Assembly (NCBI GenBank): GCA_934525595.1
Contig: CAKSZJ010000002.1
Span: 151,102-215,101 of the forward strand
Source: an uncultured Chiayiivirga sp.
GTDB taxonomy: Bacteria; Pseudomonadota; Gammaproteobacteria; Xanthomonadales; Xanthomonadaceae
DNA length: 64,000 nucleotides
Reading direction: 5' to 3'
Part shown: positions 18,061 to 26,836 of the stretch, one piece after another
How positions within the stretch are numbered: the first letter of the stretch is position 1
Layout of the letters: every line of letters begins with the position of its first letter
Program-made: the position numbers and the translations under genes
The notes under the pieces: generated by a model
Database searches by the model: none
Told to the model about the DNA's origin: nothing
The model's input: only the letters and a program-made list of their open reading frames with translations

Positions 18061-19945
18061 CGGCGGCATCATGCCCGCCGCCCAGGTGCTGCGGCAGGTC
18101 CACGATCACGCGCGTGCCCGAGGCATCGCTTTCCACGCTGAGTTCGGCGCCCAGCGCGCGTGCGCGGCGCTGCATATTGGCCATGCCGTAATGCCCGCGC
18201 TTTGCTTGCGCGCCGCCCTTGCCATGATCGCGCACGATCAGGCGCACGCCGTGGCCGGGCCGCGGCGGCGATTCGATCCGCACCACGTCCGAGCCGGAAT
18301 GCCGTGCGGCATTGTTCACCGCTTCCTGCAGCAGGCGGAACAGATCCAGCGTATGCGTGGGTGACAGCCCCGGCAGGTCGGGCAGGTCGTGCACCTTCCA
18401 GTCCAGACGCAGCCCGGAACGGCGCAGCTGCGGTTCGATCCGGTCGCGGAAGGCGACCAGCATCATGCCCAGGTCGTCGCCGAAATCCTCCATCGAATCC
18501 ACCACCAGACGCAGGTCGGTCAGCGCGCTGTGGCTGGCGCGCGCCACTTCCTCGGCCACCGGGCCGCTGGCGCGTTCGCTCAGCGACACGATGGATACCA
18601 GCTGCCCGGCGATGCCGTCGTGCAGATCGCCCATCAGCCGCATGCGTTCGGTGGCCAGCGTCTCGCGCTGCGCCTGCGCCTGCTCGCGCGCAAACGCCTG
18701 CTGCAGCTTCACCCGTGCGGCGGCCACATCGTGACGCAGGCGCGCGTTGAAGTCCTCCAGCAGAGACAGGCCCTCGGCGAAGCCGCGCAGCACGATCGCG
18801 CCCATCATGAAAGCGAGGATCGGGCCATTGAAGCGCGCCAGCAGCACGTACGCCCGGCCAACGCCGGTGCTCAGCACCAGATGGTCGCGCACAGCAAGCG
18901 CCAGCAGGACCACGACCGCTACCAGCAGGGTCAGCGCGGTGCGATCGCGTCCGCGCACGCCGGCCCGCCACAGTTGCCACAGCGCCAGCACCGCCAGGCC
19001 CAGCGCCAGCGGCATGAACAGCGCCAGCAGCAGGAACATCGACCAGGCCGCAGGCAGGACGTGGAAGCAGAGCATCATCAGCGCGCCAGGCACGAGGAAC
19101 CAGCGCGTGCGCACCGGCGGCGTGCGCCCGGTCAGCTGCCAGACGAAGGGCAGCAACAGGCAGACGGCAACGAAGCGCAGCGTGTTCAGCGGCATCAGAA
19201 GGAAGTCGCCGAAGGCGCTGGCGATCAGCGGTGCCAGTGAGGTCAGCGCAAAGCTCAGCGAGATCGTCGCGCACAGCAGGTAGAGCTGGTCCTGGCGACG
19301 CGCGAGCCAGATCAGCAGCAGGATCGAACCGATCGCCAGCAGCGCCCCGTCGATCAGGCGCGACAGGCCAACGACCAGAAAATGCGCGGCTTCGTAGTCG
19401 TCGCGCAGCCGGTTCTCCGGGCCGAAGAACACCGGGCCGACCGCGCCCTGACCCAGTCGCCCGCTCAGCACCACGCTGATTTCGTTGAAACCAGGCTGCA
19501 GCAGGCGCTCGGGCACAGTGGCGATCTGCGGGGCGCCCTGGCCCTGGCGCAACGAGGTCTCGGCCAGGGTGCTGTCCGCCATCGGCACGCCGTTGAGCGC
19601 GACCTGGATGCGCCCGGTGAACTGCGGCACGTACAGCGCGAACGGCCCGTCCCCGGTCCGATCATGCTCGAACCTGATCCGATAGACGTGCTCGCACTCA
19701 TCCCGCGAGTGGCAGTTCCTGGGCAGCCGCATCGGCGCCGGCCCGAACCCCTCGCCGCCGTCGCCAACGGTGCGCCACGCGCTGTCGAAACGCTGTACCC
19801 CGACATCCTCGACGCGCGCACCGGTGTCCATCAGCGCGTTCAGCGCGAACAGCAGCAGCAGTGCCCCCAGCAGCAGCGCGCCCGAATACCTCCATGGCAT
19901 GGGATTGGGTGCCGGCGTGACCGCGTTCGTTGTCGGCTCCGACAC
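18050..19945 (-). CDS. 7TM-type sensor histidine kinase (HisKA_3), partner of the NarL-type regulator
   Basis: Membrane sensor kinase of 631 residues. After one N-terminal helix (about 15-32) comes a periplasmic domain of about 140 residues with a beta-rich LYVPQFTGRIQVALNGVPMA pattern. Seven transmembrane helices follow (about 175-390), as in 7TMR-DISM receptors. A coiled segment leads to H442 in MGDLHDGIAGQL (HisKA_3) and the ATPase domain (LLQEAVNNAARHSG, DHGKGG, GHYGMANM). The start is GTG at 19945 with AGGAGA four bases upstream; this is better placed than ATG codons further up. Encoded convergently with the regulator at 17404. Confidence 0.9.
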   Translation of the reverse strand: MSEPTTNAVTPAPNPMPWRYSGALLLGALLLLFALNALMDTGARVEDVGVQRFDSAWRTVGDGGEGFGPAPMRLPRNCHSRDECEHVYRIRFEHDRTGDGPFALYVPQFTGRIQVALNGVPMADSTLAETSLRQGQGAPQIATVPERLLQPGFNEISVVLSGRLGQGAVGPVFFGPENRLRDDYEAAHFLVVGLSRLIDGALLAIGSILLLIWLARRQDQLYLLCATISLSFALTSLAPLIASAFGDFLLMPLNTLRFVAVCLLLPFVWQLTGRTPPVRTRWFLVPGALMMLCFHVLPAAWSMFLLLALFMPLALGLAVLALWQLWRAGVRGRDRTALTLLVAVVVLLALAVRDHLVLSTGVGRAYVLLARFNGPILAFMMGAIVLRGFAEGLSLLEDFNARLRHDVAAARVKLQQAFAREQAQAQRETLATERMRLMGDLHDGIAGQLVSIVSLSERASGPVAEEVARASHSALTDLRLVVDSMEDFGDDLGMMLVAFRDRIEPQLRRSGLRLDWKVHDLPDLPGLSPTHTLDLFRLLQEAVNNAARHSGSDVVRIESPPRPGHGVRLIVRDHGKGGAQAKRGHYGMANMQRRARALGAELSVESDASGTRVIVDLPQHLGGGHDAAVTA

Positions 19946-20288
19946 GCGCTCTCCTGTTCCAGTCAGGGGCGGTCGATGATCGTTGTGACAGCACGTTCCC
20001 GCAAGCCATGCGCCGCCGCTTTGCCGCTGCTCGCGGCAACGGCGTGCCACAGATGCCGGCTGGTTCACACTTTCACCCATCGCTTCCGCTGCGCACAGGC
20101 GTTCGCCGCTGCAGGCCGCCATGTGAGGCGAAAGCTTGATGCACGGCAAAAACGCGGTGCGCGGCAGCCCGCGCGTAATGCGCAATCACCCGAAGCATCG
20201 ACGCAGCATCCATGCGGCGCTGCGGCTTGGGCTTTGCCGCCACTTTGGGCACACTGCCGCGCTTTCCCCTGTTTCCAGGCCCTCACGC
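19946..20288. other. Divergent intergenic region, histidine kinase / POT transporter
   Basis: 343 bases between the GTG start of the kinase and the transporter ATG. I see the kinase ribosome binding site (AGGAGA, reverse strand) at its left end. Short open frames here look like chance in GC-rich DNA. No convincing promoter boxes, repeats or RNA gene were found. Confidence 0.4.
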
Positions 20289-21854
20289 ATGAGTTCAACC
20301 GCAGCCGCGCCGCGCGCCCGCTTCCCTCGCCAGATCCCCTACATCATCGGCAACGAGGGCTGCGAGCGCTTCAGCTTCTACGGGATGCGCAACATCCTGG
20401 TGCAGTTCCTGATCACATCCACCCTGCTGCAGCACATCCTCAGCGACGGGGAACGCGCGCTGGCGGCGAAGGATCTGATGCACAGCTTCATGATCGGGGT
20501 GTACTTCTTCCCGCTGCTGGGCGGCTGGCTGGCCGATCGCTTCTTCGGCAAGTACAACACCATCCTGTGGTTCTCGCTCATCTACTGTGCCGGGCACGCC
20601 TGTCTGGCGCTGTTCGAGGACAGCCGCACCGGCTTCTTCACCGGATTGGGGCTGATCGCGCTGGGCGCGGGCGGCATCAAGCCGCTGGTGGCCTCCTTCG
20701 TGGGCGACCAGTTCGACCAGTCGAACAAGCACCTGGCCAAGATCGTGTTCGACGGCTTCTACTGGATCATCAACTTCGGCTCGCTGTTCGCCTCCCTGTC
20801 GATGCCGCTGTTCCTCAAGCACTTCGGCCCGGCGGTGGCCTTCGGCATTCCGGGCGCGCTGATGTTCATCGCCACTCTCGTGTTCTGGCTGGGCCGCAGG
20901 CACTACGTGATGGTGCCGCCGGTGGGCAACTCCGATCCGCATTCCTTCGCCAAGGTGGTGCGCACCGCCCTTTTGGCGCGCGACGGCCGGGGCACGCTGG
21001 GGCTGGGCTACTGGATCGCGGTGGCGGGCGTGCTGCTGGCGGCGGCGTCGTTCGCGCTGATGCCCACGCTCGGCTTCGTGATCTGCGCCTGCCTGGCGCT
21101 GGTGGCGATCCTGGGCGGCGTGGGCGGCGGCGCCTGGCTGCAGCTCGACCGCGCCCGCGGCGTCCATCCCGATGCCGCCGTGGACGGGGTGCGCAGCGTG
21201 CTCAAGGTGCTGGTGATCTTCGCCCTCACCACGCCGTTCTTCTCGCTGTTCGACCAGAAGGCGTCCACCTGGGTGATCCAGGGCGAGGCGATGACCAAGC
21301 CGGGCTGGTTCGTCTCCTCGCAGATGCAGGCGCTCAATCCGGCGCTGGTGATGATCCTGATCCCGTTCAACAACCTCGTGCTCTATCCGATGCTGCGCAA
21401 ATTGGGCTGGGAACCGACCGCGCTGCGCCGGATGACGGCAGGCATCGCCTTCAGCGGCCTGGCGTGGATCGTGGTCGGCGGCATCCAGGTGATGATGGAC
21501 GAGGGCAACGCGATGAGCATCGTCTGGCAGGTGCTGCCCTACGCGCTCCTCACCTTCGGCGAGGTGCTGGTCTCGGCCACCGGGCTGGAGTTCGCCTACA
21601 GCCAGGCACCGCAGGCGATGAAGGGCGTGGTGATGAGCTTCTGGAACCTCACCACCACCATCGGCAACCTGTGGGTGCTGCTGTCCAACGCGGCGGTGCG
21701 CAACGACGCCGTCACCGGCCAGATCGCCCGAACCGGATTGAGCGATACCGCGTTCCTCATGTTCTTCTTCGCCGCCTTCGCGCTGGTCGCGGCGCTGGTC
21801 TTCGGGCTGGTGGCGCGCAGATACCGCGAGGTGGACAACTACCGGGCCGCGTAG
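20289..21854 (+). CDS. POT-family proton-dependent oligopeptide transporter
   Basis: Inner-membrane proton symporter of 521 residues for di- and tripeptides. It has the POT/PTR2 signature FPRQIPYIIGNEGCERFSFY near the N-terminus (E-x-x-E-R-F/C motif) and FMIGVYFFPLLGGWLADRFF with GKYNTI. About 14 helices are visible, including the large cytoplasmic insertion around residues 220-300. ATG at 20289 is the start; longer in-frame versions lack family similarity. It may supply peptides such as those released by the periplasmic peptidase encoded at 26837-28801, though nothing in the sequence proves a link. Confidence 0.93.
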   Translation: MSSTAAAPRARFPRQIPYIIGNEGCERFSFYGMRNILVQFLITSTLLQHILSDGERALAAKDLMHSFMIGVYFFPLLGGWLADRFFGKYNTILWFSLIYCAGHACLALFEDSRTGFFTGLGLIALGAGGIKPLVASFVGDQFDQSNKHLAKIVFDGFYWIINFGSLFASLSMPLFLKHFGPAVAFGIPGALMFIATLVFWLGRRHYVMVPPVGNSDPHSFAKVVRTALLARDGRGTLGLGYWIAVAGVLLAAASFALMPTLGFVICACLALVAILGGVGGGAWLQLDRARGVHPDAAVDGVRSVLKVLVIFALTTPFFSLFDQKASTWVIQGEAMTKPGWFVSSQMQALNPALVMILIPFNNLVLYPMLRKLGWEPTALRRMTAGIAFSGLAWIVVGGIQVMMDEGNAMSIVWQVLPYALLTFGEVLVSATGLEFAYSQAPQAMKGVVMSFWNLTTTIGNLWVLLSNAAVRNDAVTGQIARTGLSDTAFLMFFFAAFALVAALVFGLVARRYREVDNYRAA

Positions 21855-21858
21855 CGGG

Positions 21859-22764
21859 TCAGCGCGCCAGCCCTTCCAGCAGCGGCAGGATGACGGCCTC
21901 GCTGCCGTCTTCCGCGCGCCACAGCTGCGGCGGCACGTCCCGCGGACCCACGGCGAGCGCTTCGACGCGCTCGCCCCAGCGGGCCACGCTCACCCGCTGG
22001 GCGATCGAACCGTCTGCGGCGGCAAGACGCGCGCCCGGCACGGCCCCGGCCTCCAGCCGAAAACGCAGCGGCCCGCGCTTGGCCTGACCGAGGAAGTGGG
22101 TACGCGCAACGATTTCCTGGCCCGGATAGCAGCCCTTCTTCACGCTGAAGGCGCCCAGGCGCTCCAACCCCAGCATGTGCGGAGTGAAGGCATCGACGCC
22201 GTCGTCATCCAGCCGCGGCAGGCCGTGGGCGAGATCGTCCATGCGCCAGCGCGCGATGGCGGCGGCATCGGCGCGAACGCCCGCATCCGCCTGCGCGCCA
22301 AGGCAGAGCACTCGCGGGCTGACGCCGCCCATGTCGAGTGCGACACGCGACCAGCCGCCTTGCGGGTCACGCACGAGATCGGCGATGTTGCCGCGGGCCT
22401 GCAGTCCCCGCTGCGCAGGCGACTCGAATCCGATCATCGCCTGCGCATCGGCCAACGCGCTGATCTCCAGCCTGCTGCGGAAGCGGAAACGCCGGAGCTG
22501 TTCCGCGAAGGATTCTGGAGCCAGATCGGGCAGCCACAGCAGCAGCGTCTGGGCGTCCAGCCTCAGCAGCGCGAACACCGCCTGCACCCGTCCCTTGGCA
22601 GACAGCCACAGGCTCCACTGCCACTGCCCATCCGCAAGCAGCGTGACGTCGTTGGCGAACTGCGCCTGCGCGAAGGCCAGCGCGTCGCGGCCGGAAAGCT
22701 GCAGCACGCCGCCACTGTCGAGCGCATGGAGCAGGTTCAGCGCAGGTTCCGGCTTGATCGTCAT
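21859..22764 (-). CDS. ygfZ: Folate-binding protein YgfZ (Fe-S cluster assembly/repair)
   Basis: Tetrahydrofolate-binding protein of 301 residues (GcvT-like fold) that helps maintain iron-sulfur enzymes. The diagnostic motif is present: KKGCYPGQEIVARTHFLGQ (K-G-C-Y-x-G-Q-E) at about residues 205-225. Start ATG at 22764 (MTIKPEPALNLL). An in-frame ATG at 22809 is possible but its extension would overlap the divergent small gene at 22808. Its place next to the succinate dehydrogenase genes, which include sdhE and an iron-sulfur subunit, echoes the ygfZ/sdhE neighbourhood of E. coli. Confidence 0.95.
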   Translation of the reverse strand: MTIKPEPALNLLHALDSGGVLQLSGRDALAFAQAQFANDVTLLADGQWQWSLWLSAKGRVQAVFALLRLDAQTLLLWLPDLAPESFAEQLRRFRFRSRLEISALADAQAMIGFESPAQRGLQARGNIADLVRDPQGGWSRVALDMGGVSPRVLCLGAQADAGVRADAAAIARWRMDDLAHGLPRLDDDGVDAFTPHMLGLERLGAFSVKKGCYPGQEIVARTHFLGQAKRGPLRFRLEAGAVPGARLAAADGSIAQRVSVARWGERVEALAVGPRDVPPQLWRAEDGSEAVILPLLEGLAR

Positions 22765-22807
22765 GGGGCGCGGTACTACTCTTTGTGCATTGCACGAACG
22801 GTTCGCC

Positions 22808-22981
22808 ATGATAGGCCAAACCCCGCCAGCTCCCGAGCCAGCACCCGCCCCGAACGAGCGCACGACGCCGCAGACACCCGCACCGCAGGGCGTCGCGTCG
22901 GCCGAGGTCGGAGGCCGCGAGGGTCTCGACCCGACACGCTATGGCGACTGGGAAATGAACGGACGCTGCATCGATTTCTGA
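22808..22981 (+). CDS. DUF1674 small protein (SDHAF4-like succinate dehydrogenase assembly factor)
   Basis: Small gene of 57 codons. The N-terminal half is proline- and alanine-rich and unstructured. The C-terminal 20 residues (GLDPTRYGDWEMNGRCIDF) match the DUF1674 signature P-T-R-Y-G-D-W-E-x-x-G-R-x-x-D-F. In eukaryotes this family is SDHAF4, which binds free flavinylated SDHA. Here it lies just upstream of sdhCDAB-sdhE, supporting the same role. The ATG at 22808 nearly abuts the reverse-strand ygfZ region. No good Shine-Dalgarno sequence is seen before it. Confidence 0.85.
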   Translation: MIGQTPPAPEPAPAPNERTTPQTPAPQGVASAEVGGREGLDPTRYGDWEMNGRCIDF

Positions 22982-22984
22982 CGC

Positions 22985-23029
22985 CGACGCCGCCCTTCCG
23001 GGGCGACGGTGGCGATTGGTTTTTTTCGT
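22985..23029 (+). terminator. Possible attenuator/terminator between the DUF1674 gene and sdhC
   Basis: A GC-rich imperfect stem (CCGCCC, loop TTCC, then GGGGCGACGG) is followed within a few bases by a run of seven T (about 23020-23026). It could end transcription of the small gene or attenuate read-through into sdhC. The stem contains mismatches, so this is tentative. Confidence 0.35.
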
Positions 23030-23052
23030 TTCCCGTCAACGAGAGCGTGTCC

Positions 23053-23454
23053 ATGTCGCAACGCGAACGCCCCTTGTCACCCTTCATGCTGGGGTCGCTG
23101 TACCGCTGGCAGATCACATCGGTGATGTCGTTACTGCACCGCGCCACCGGCGTCGCCCTGACGCTCGGCGCCTTCCTGCTGGCGGCCTGGCTGATCGCCG
23201 TGATGCGCGGGCCGGATGCCTACGAGGCCTTCACCGCCTGCGTCGGCTCGATCGGCGGACGCATCGTGCTGGCCGGCTTCGTCTTCGCGCTGGTCTACCA
23301 CTTCCTCAACGGCATCCGGCACCTGGTGTGGGATGCCGGCGTCGGCTTTTCCATCCCCGGCCTCTACAAGGGCGGCTACCTCGTGCTGGCGCTGACCGTG
23401 CTGTTCACCCTGCTCGCCTGGTACTTCGGCTTCACGGCGGGAGGTGCAGCATGA
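23053..23454 (+). CDS. sdhC: Succinate dehydrogenase cytochrome b556 subunit
   Basis: Membrane anchor of complex II, 133 residues, three transmembrane helices (about 28-50, 68-92, 108-130). Family motifs are RPLSPFMLGSLYRWQITSV, LHRATGVAL (quinone/haem site) and HFLNGIRHLVWDAGVGF with the haem-ligand histidine. The ATG at 23053 is the only start that fits. Its stop overlaps the sdhD start by four bases (ATGA), so the two anchors are translationally coupled. Confidence 0.96.
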   Translation: MSQRERPLSPFMLGSLYRWQITSVMSLLHRATGVALTLGAFLLAAWLIAVMRGPDAYEAFTACVGSIGGRIVLAGFVFALVYHFLNGIRHLVWDAGVGFSIPGLYKGGYLVLALTVLFTLLAWYFGFTAGGAA

Positions 23455-23843
23455 TTTCCCGCGACCCGCTGCGCGATCCGCTGGCAAAAGCCCGCAACTG
23501 GGGTTCGGCCAAGAGCGGCGCCGAACACTTCATCTGGCAGCGCATCACCGCGGTGGCGCTGGCCCTGCTGACGCCCTGGATGGTGTGGCTGCTGATCACC
23601 CTGATCCCGGCCGACTACGTCACCGTGCGCGCCACCCTGGCCAATCCGCTCAACGCGGTGCTGCTGATCTCCTTCATCGTCGCCCTGTTCTGGCACCTGC
23701 GCATGGGCCTTCAGGTGGTGATCGACGACTACGTCCGCTGCCACCACCTCAACGTGGCGGTGCAACTCCTGGTGCTGTTCGCCTGCTCGCTGGGCGCCCT
23801 GGCTTCCGTCGTGGCCCTCGGCCGCATCGTCTTTACCGCCTGA
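23451..23843 (+). CDS. sdhD: Succinate dehydrogenase hydrophobic membrane anchor subunit
   Basis: Second membrane anchor of complex II, 130 residues, three helices (about 33-54, 65-86, 103-126). [16 protein letters not shown] begins the first helix. [16 protein letters not shown] holds the haem-ligand histidine and the conserved D-D-Y motif. ATG at 23451 overlaps the sdhC stop. SdhA starts 7 bases after this gene ends. Confidence 0.95.
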   Translation: MISRDPLRDPLAKARNWGSAKSGAEHFIWQRITAVALALLTPWMVWLLITLIPADYVTVRATLANPLNAVLLISFIVALFWHLRMGLQVVIDDYVRCHHLNVAVQLLVLFACSLGALASVVALGRIVFTA

Positions 23844-23850
23844 GTCCTCC

Positions 23851-25641
23851 ATGTCCGCATACAAGATCATCCATCACGAATACGACGTCGTGGTCGTCGG
23901 CGCCGGCGGCGCCGGGCTGCGCGCCACCTTCGGCATGGCCGAAAAGGGCCTCAACGTCGCCTGCATCAGCAAGCTCTTCCCCACCCGCTCGCACACCGTG
24001 GCGGCGCAGGGCGGCATCGCCGGCGCGCTGGGCAACATGAGCGACGACGACTGGCGCTACCACTTCTACGACACCATCAAGGGCTCGGACTGGCTGGGCG
24101 ACCAGGACGCCATCGAATACATGTGCCGCGAGGCGATTCCGGCAATCTACGAGCTGGAACACTACGGCGTGCCCTTCTCGCGCACCGAGGACGGCAAGAT
24201 CTACCAGCGCCCCTTCGGCGGCATGACCACCCAGTTCGGAGAAGGTCCGCCCGCGCAGCGCACCTGCGCCGCCGCCGACCGCACCGGCCATGCCATGCTG
24301 CACACGCTCTACCAGCAGGCGCTGGCGCATGACGCGCGCTTCTTCATCGAGTTCTTCGCACTCGACCTTCTGATGGACGACGACGGCACCTGTCGCGGGG
24401 TGATCGCGCTGGAGCTGGCCACCGGCGACATCCATGTGTTCCACGCGCAGGGCGTGGTGCTGGCGACCGGCGGCTACGGCCGCGCCTATTTCAGCTGCAC
24501 CTCGGCGCACACCTGCACCGGCGACGGCGGCGGCATGGCGCTGCGCGCCGGACTGGCGCTGCAGGACATGGAATTCGTGCAGTTCCACCCCACCGGCATC
24601 TATGGCGCCGGCTGCCTGATCACCGAGGGCGTGCGCGGCGAAGGCGGCATCCTGCGCAACGCCAGCGGCGAGCGCTTCATGGAGCGCTACGCCCCGCAGG
24701 TGAAGGATCTGGCTTCGCGCGACGTGGTGAGCCGCGCCATGACCATCGAGATCCGCGAGGGCCGCGGCGTGGGAGAGCACAAGGACCACATCCTTCTCGA
24801 CCTCACCCACCTCGGGCCGGAAGTGATCCACGAGCGGCTGCCCGGCATCGCCGAGAGCGCGCGCATCTTCGCCGGCGTGGACGTGGAGAAGCAGCCGATC
24901 CCGGTGCTGCCCACGGTGCACTACAACATGGGCGGCATTCCGACCAACCGCCACGGCGAAGTGGTACAGCTGCGCGACGGCAACCCCGACGCGGTCGTGC
25001 CGGGCCTCTACGCCATCGGCGAAGCCGGCTGCGTCTCGGTGCACGGCGCCAACCGCCTCGGCTCCAACTCCCTGCTCGACCTGGTGGTGTTCGGCCGCGC
25101 TGTGGCCAACCGCTGCGCCGAAACGCTGACCAGGTTCGGCAAGCCGAAGCAGGCGTCGAAAGCCAGCATCGACAAGGCCCTGACCAACTTCGACGCGATC
25201 CGCCACGCCAAGGGCTCGCTGCCCACCGCGCAGATCCGCCTCGACATGCAGCGCACCATGCAGTCCGACGCCGCGGTGTTCCGCACCCGCGAAACCTTGG
25301 CCGAAGGCGTGGGCCGGATCGCCAAGGTCTTCCACAGTTTCAAGGACGTGGAGGTCAGCGACCGCTCGCTCATCTGGAACACCGACCTCATGGAAACCCT
25401 AGAGCTGCAGAATCTCCTGGGCCAGGCGGTGGTCACGATGAACTCGGCGCTCAACCGCACCGAATCGCGCGGAGCGCACGCGCGCGAGGACTATCCGGAG
25501 CGCGACGACAGCAACTGGCTCAAGCACACCCTGTCCCGACTCGACGCCGACGGCACGGTGCACTTCGACTACCGCCCGGTGCACATGTACACGCTCACCG
25601 ACGAGGTGGACGTCGTCCCGCCCAAGAAGCGCGTGTACTGA
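23851..25641 (+). CDS. sdhA: Succinate dehydrogenase flavoprotein subunit
   Basis: Catalytic FAD subunit of complex II, 596 residues, oxidising succinate to fumarate. The FAD nucleotide site is [18 protein letters not shown]. The covalent FAD histidine is in [43 protein letters not shown] and [13 protein letters not shown] are active-site segments. [18 protein letters not shown] and the C-terminal [12 protein letters not shown] are typical. The FAD is expected to be attached by SdhE, encoded downstream. ATG at 23851. Confidence 0.98.
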   Translation: MSAYKIIHHEYDVVVVGAGGAGLRATFGMAEKGLNVACISKLFPTRSHTVAAQGGIAGALGNMSDDDWRYHFYDTIKGSDWLGDQDAIEYMCREAIPAIYELEHYGVPFSRTEDGKIYQRPFGGMTTQFGEGPPAQRTCAAADRTGHAMLHTLYQQALAHDARFFIEFFALDLLMDDDGTCRGVIALELATGDIHVFHAQGVVLATGGYGRAYFSCTSAHTCTGDGGGMALRAGLALQDMEFVQFHPTGIYGAGCLITEGVRGEGGILRNASGERFMERYAPQVKDLASRDVVSRAMTIEIREGRGVGEHKDHILLDLTHLGPEVIHERLPGIAESARIFAGVDVEKQPIPVLPTVHYNMGGIPTNRHGEVVQLRDGNPDAVVPGLYAIGEAGCVSVHGANRLGSNSLLDLVVFGRAVANRCAETLTRFGKPKQASKASIDKALTNFDAIRHAKGSLPTAQIRLDMQRTMQSDAAVFRTRETLAEGVGRIAKVFHSFKDVEVSDRSLIWNTDLMETLELQNLLGQAVVTMNSALNRTESRGAHAREDYPERDDSNWLKHTLSRLDADGTVHFDYRPVHMYTLTDEVDVVPPKKRVY

Positions 25642-25652
25642 TGGCGAGCGCC

Positions 25653-25690
25653 GGGAATCGGAGCCCTGTCACCCAGAACGCCTGATTCCC
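25653..25690. repeat. Inverted GGGAATC/GATTCCC repeat between sdhA and sdhB
   Basis: The 95-base sdhA-sdhB gap carries GGGAATC at 25653-25659 and its exact complement GATTCCC at 25684-25690, 24 bases apart, followed by degenerate CTCCC-rich copies. The same heptamer occurs in arrays at the start of lpxB and uppS. It may form a hairpin in the sdh mRNA. Confidence 0.5.
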
Positions 25691-25736
25691 GCCTCCCGCT
25701 CCCCATCCTCCACCCACGACACCCGGATTCAAGACC

Positions 25737-26522
25737 ATGGCCGACTTCCGACTCCCCAGAAACTCCCGCGTCCAGAAGGGCAAGCACTTCCCGGTGAAAG
25801 ATCCGAAGGGCCCGGTGCGTACCTTCAAGATCTACCGCTGGAGCCCGGACGACGACGCCAATCCGCGCACCGACACCTACGAGGTGGATCTGGGCAGCTG
25901 CGGCCCGATGGTTCTTGACGCGCTGATCAAGATCAAGAACGAAGTCGATCCCACCCTCACCTTCCGCCGCTCGTGCCGCGAGGGCATCTGCGGCTCGTGC
26001 GCGATGAACATCGACGGCACCAACACGCTGGCCTGCACCTGCGCGATCTCCAGCTGCGACAAGCCCGAGGTGCCGGTCTACCCGCTGCCGCACATGCCGG
26101 TGGTGAAGGACCTGGTGCCCGATCTGAGCCACTTCTACGCCCAGCACGCCTCGATCCGCCCCTGGCTGCGCACCCAGAGCCCCGCGCCCACCAAGGAGCG
26201 CCTGCAGTCTCCGGCCGACCGCAAGAAGCTCGACGGGCTCTACGAGTGCATCCTGTGCGCCTGCTGCTCCACCGCCTGTCCGAGCTACTGGTGGAACGGC
26301 GACCGCTATCTCGGCCCGGCCATCCTGCTGCAGGCCTATCGCTGGATCATCGACTCGCGCGACGAGGACACCGGCGCGCGTCTGGACGAGCTGGAAGATC
26401 CCTTCAAACTCTATCGCTGCCACACCATCATGAACTGCACCCGCACCTGCCCCAAGGGCCTGAACCCGGCCAAGGCGATCGCGGAAATCAAGAAGCTGAT
26501 CGTGGAGCGTCGCGGCGTCTGA
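25737..26522 (+). CDS. sdhB: Succinate dehydrogenase iron-sulfur subunit
   Basis: Electron-transfer subunit of complex II, 261 residues. The [2Fe-2S] site is [15 protein letters not shown] and the downstream CTCAISSC region. The [4Fe-4S] site is [15 protein letters not shown], and the [3Fe-4S] cluster is served by [17 protein letters not shown]. It ends with the usual [16 protein letters not shown] at 25737, preceded by AAGACC. The 95-base gap after sdhA is long for this operon and is filled by a heptamer repeat. Confidence 0.97.
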   Translation: MADFRLPRNSRVQKGKHFPVKDPKGPVRTFKIYRWSPDDDANPRTDTYEVDLGSCGPMVLDALIKIKNEVDPTLTFRRSCREGICGSCAMNIDGTNTLACTCAISSCDKPEVPVYPLPHMPVVKDLVPDLSHFYAQHASIRPWLRTQSPAPTKERLQSPADRKKLDGLYECILCACCSTACPSYWWNGDRYLGPAILLQAYRWIIDSRDEDTGARLDELEDPFKLYRCHTIMNCTRTCPKGLNPAKAIAEIKKLIVERRGV

Positions 26523-26541
26523 GCCGCGGCATCCGATCCTC

Positions 26542-26796
26542 GTGAGCGACGAATCCGAACAGTTCTCCCGCGTGCGCTGGCGCAGCCGGCGCGGGATGAT
26601 GGAGCTGGACATCCTGCTGCGGCGCTACCTCGACCAGCGCTGGTCACAGGCCGACGCCACCGAACGCGCGACCTACCTGCGCCTGCTGGACTGCGAGGAC
26701 ACCCGGCTGTGGCCATGGCTGCTGGGCCGCGAGCGCCCGGACGACCCCGAGCTCGACGCGCTGATCCAGCGGATGCGGGCGCTGCCGGTGTCCTGA
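26542..26796 (+). CDS. sdhE: FAD assembly factor SdhE
   Basis: Small protein of 84 residues required for covalent flavinylation of SdhA. It has the key RRGMMELDILL motif (RGxxE) at about residues 16-26 and YLRLLDCEDTRLWPWLLG, typical of the YgfY/SdhE fold. The start is GTG at 26542, 19 bases after sdhB; the Shine-Dalgarno sequence is weak. Last gene of the sdh operon and convergent with the cyanophycinase fusion gene. Confidence 0.94.
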   Translation: MSDESEQFSRVRWRSRRGMMELDILLRRYLDQRWSQADATERATYLRLLDCEDTRLWPWLLGRERPDDPELDALIQRMRALPVS

Positions 26797-26836
26797 GCCG
26801 AAAGCCCGGACGCGCGGATTTCCCGCAGGCTCCCGG

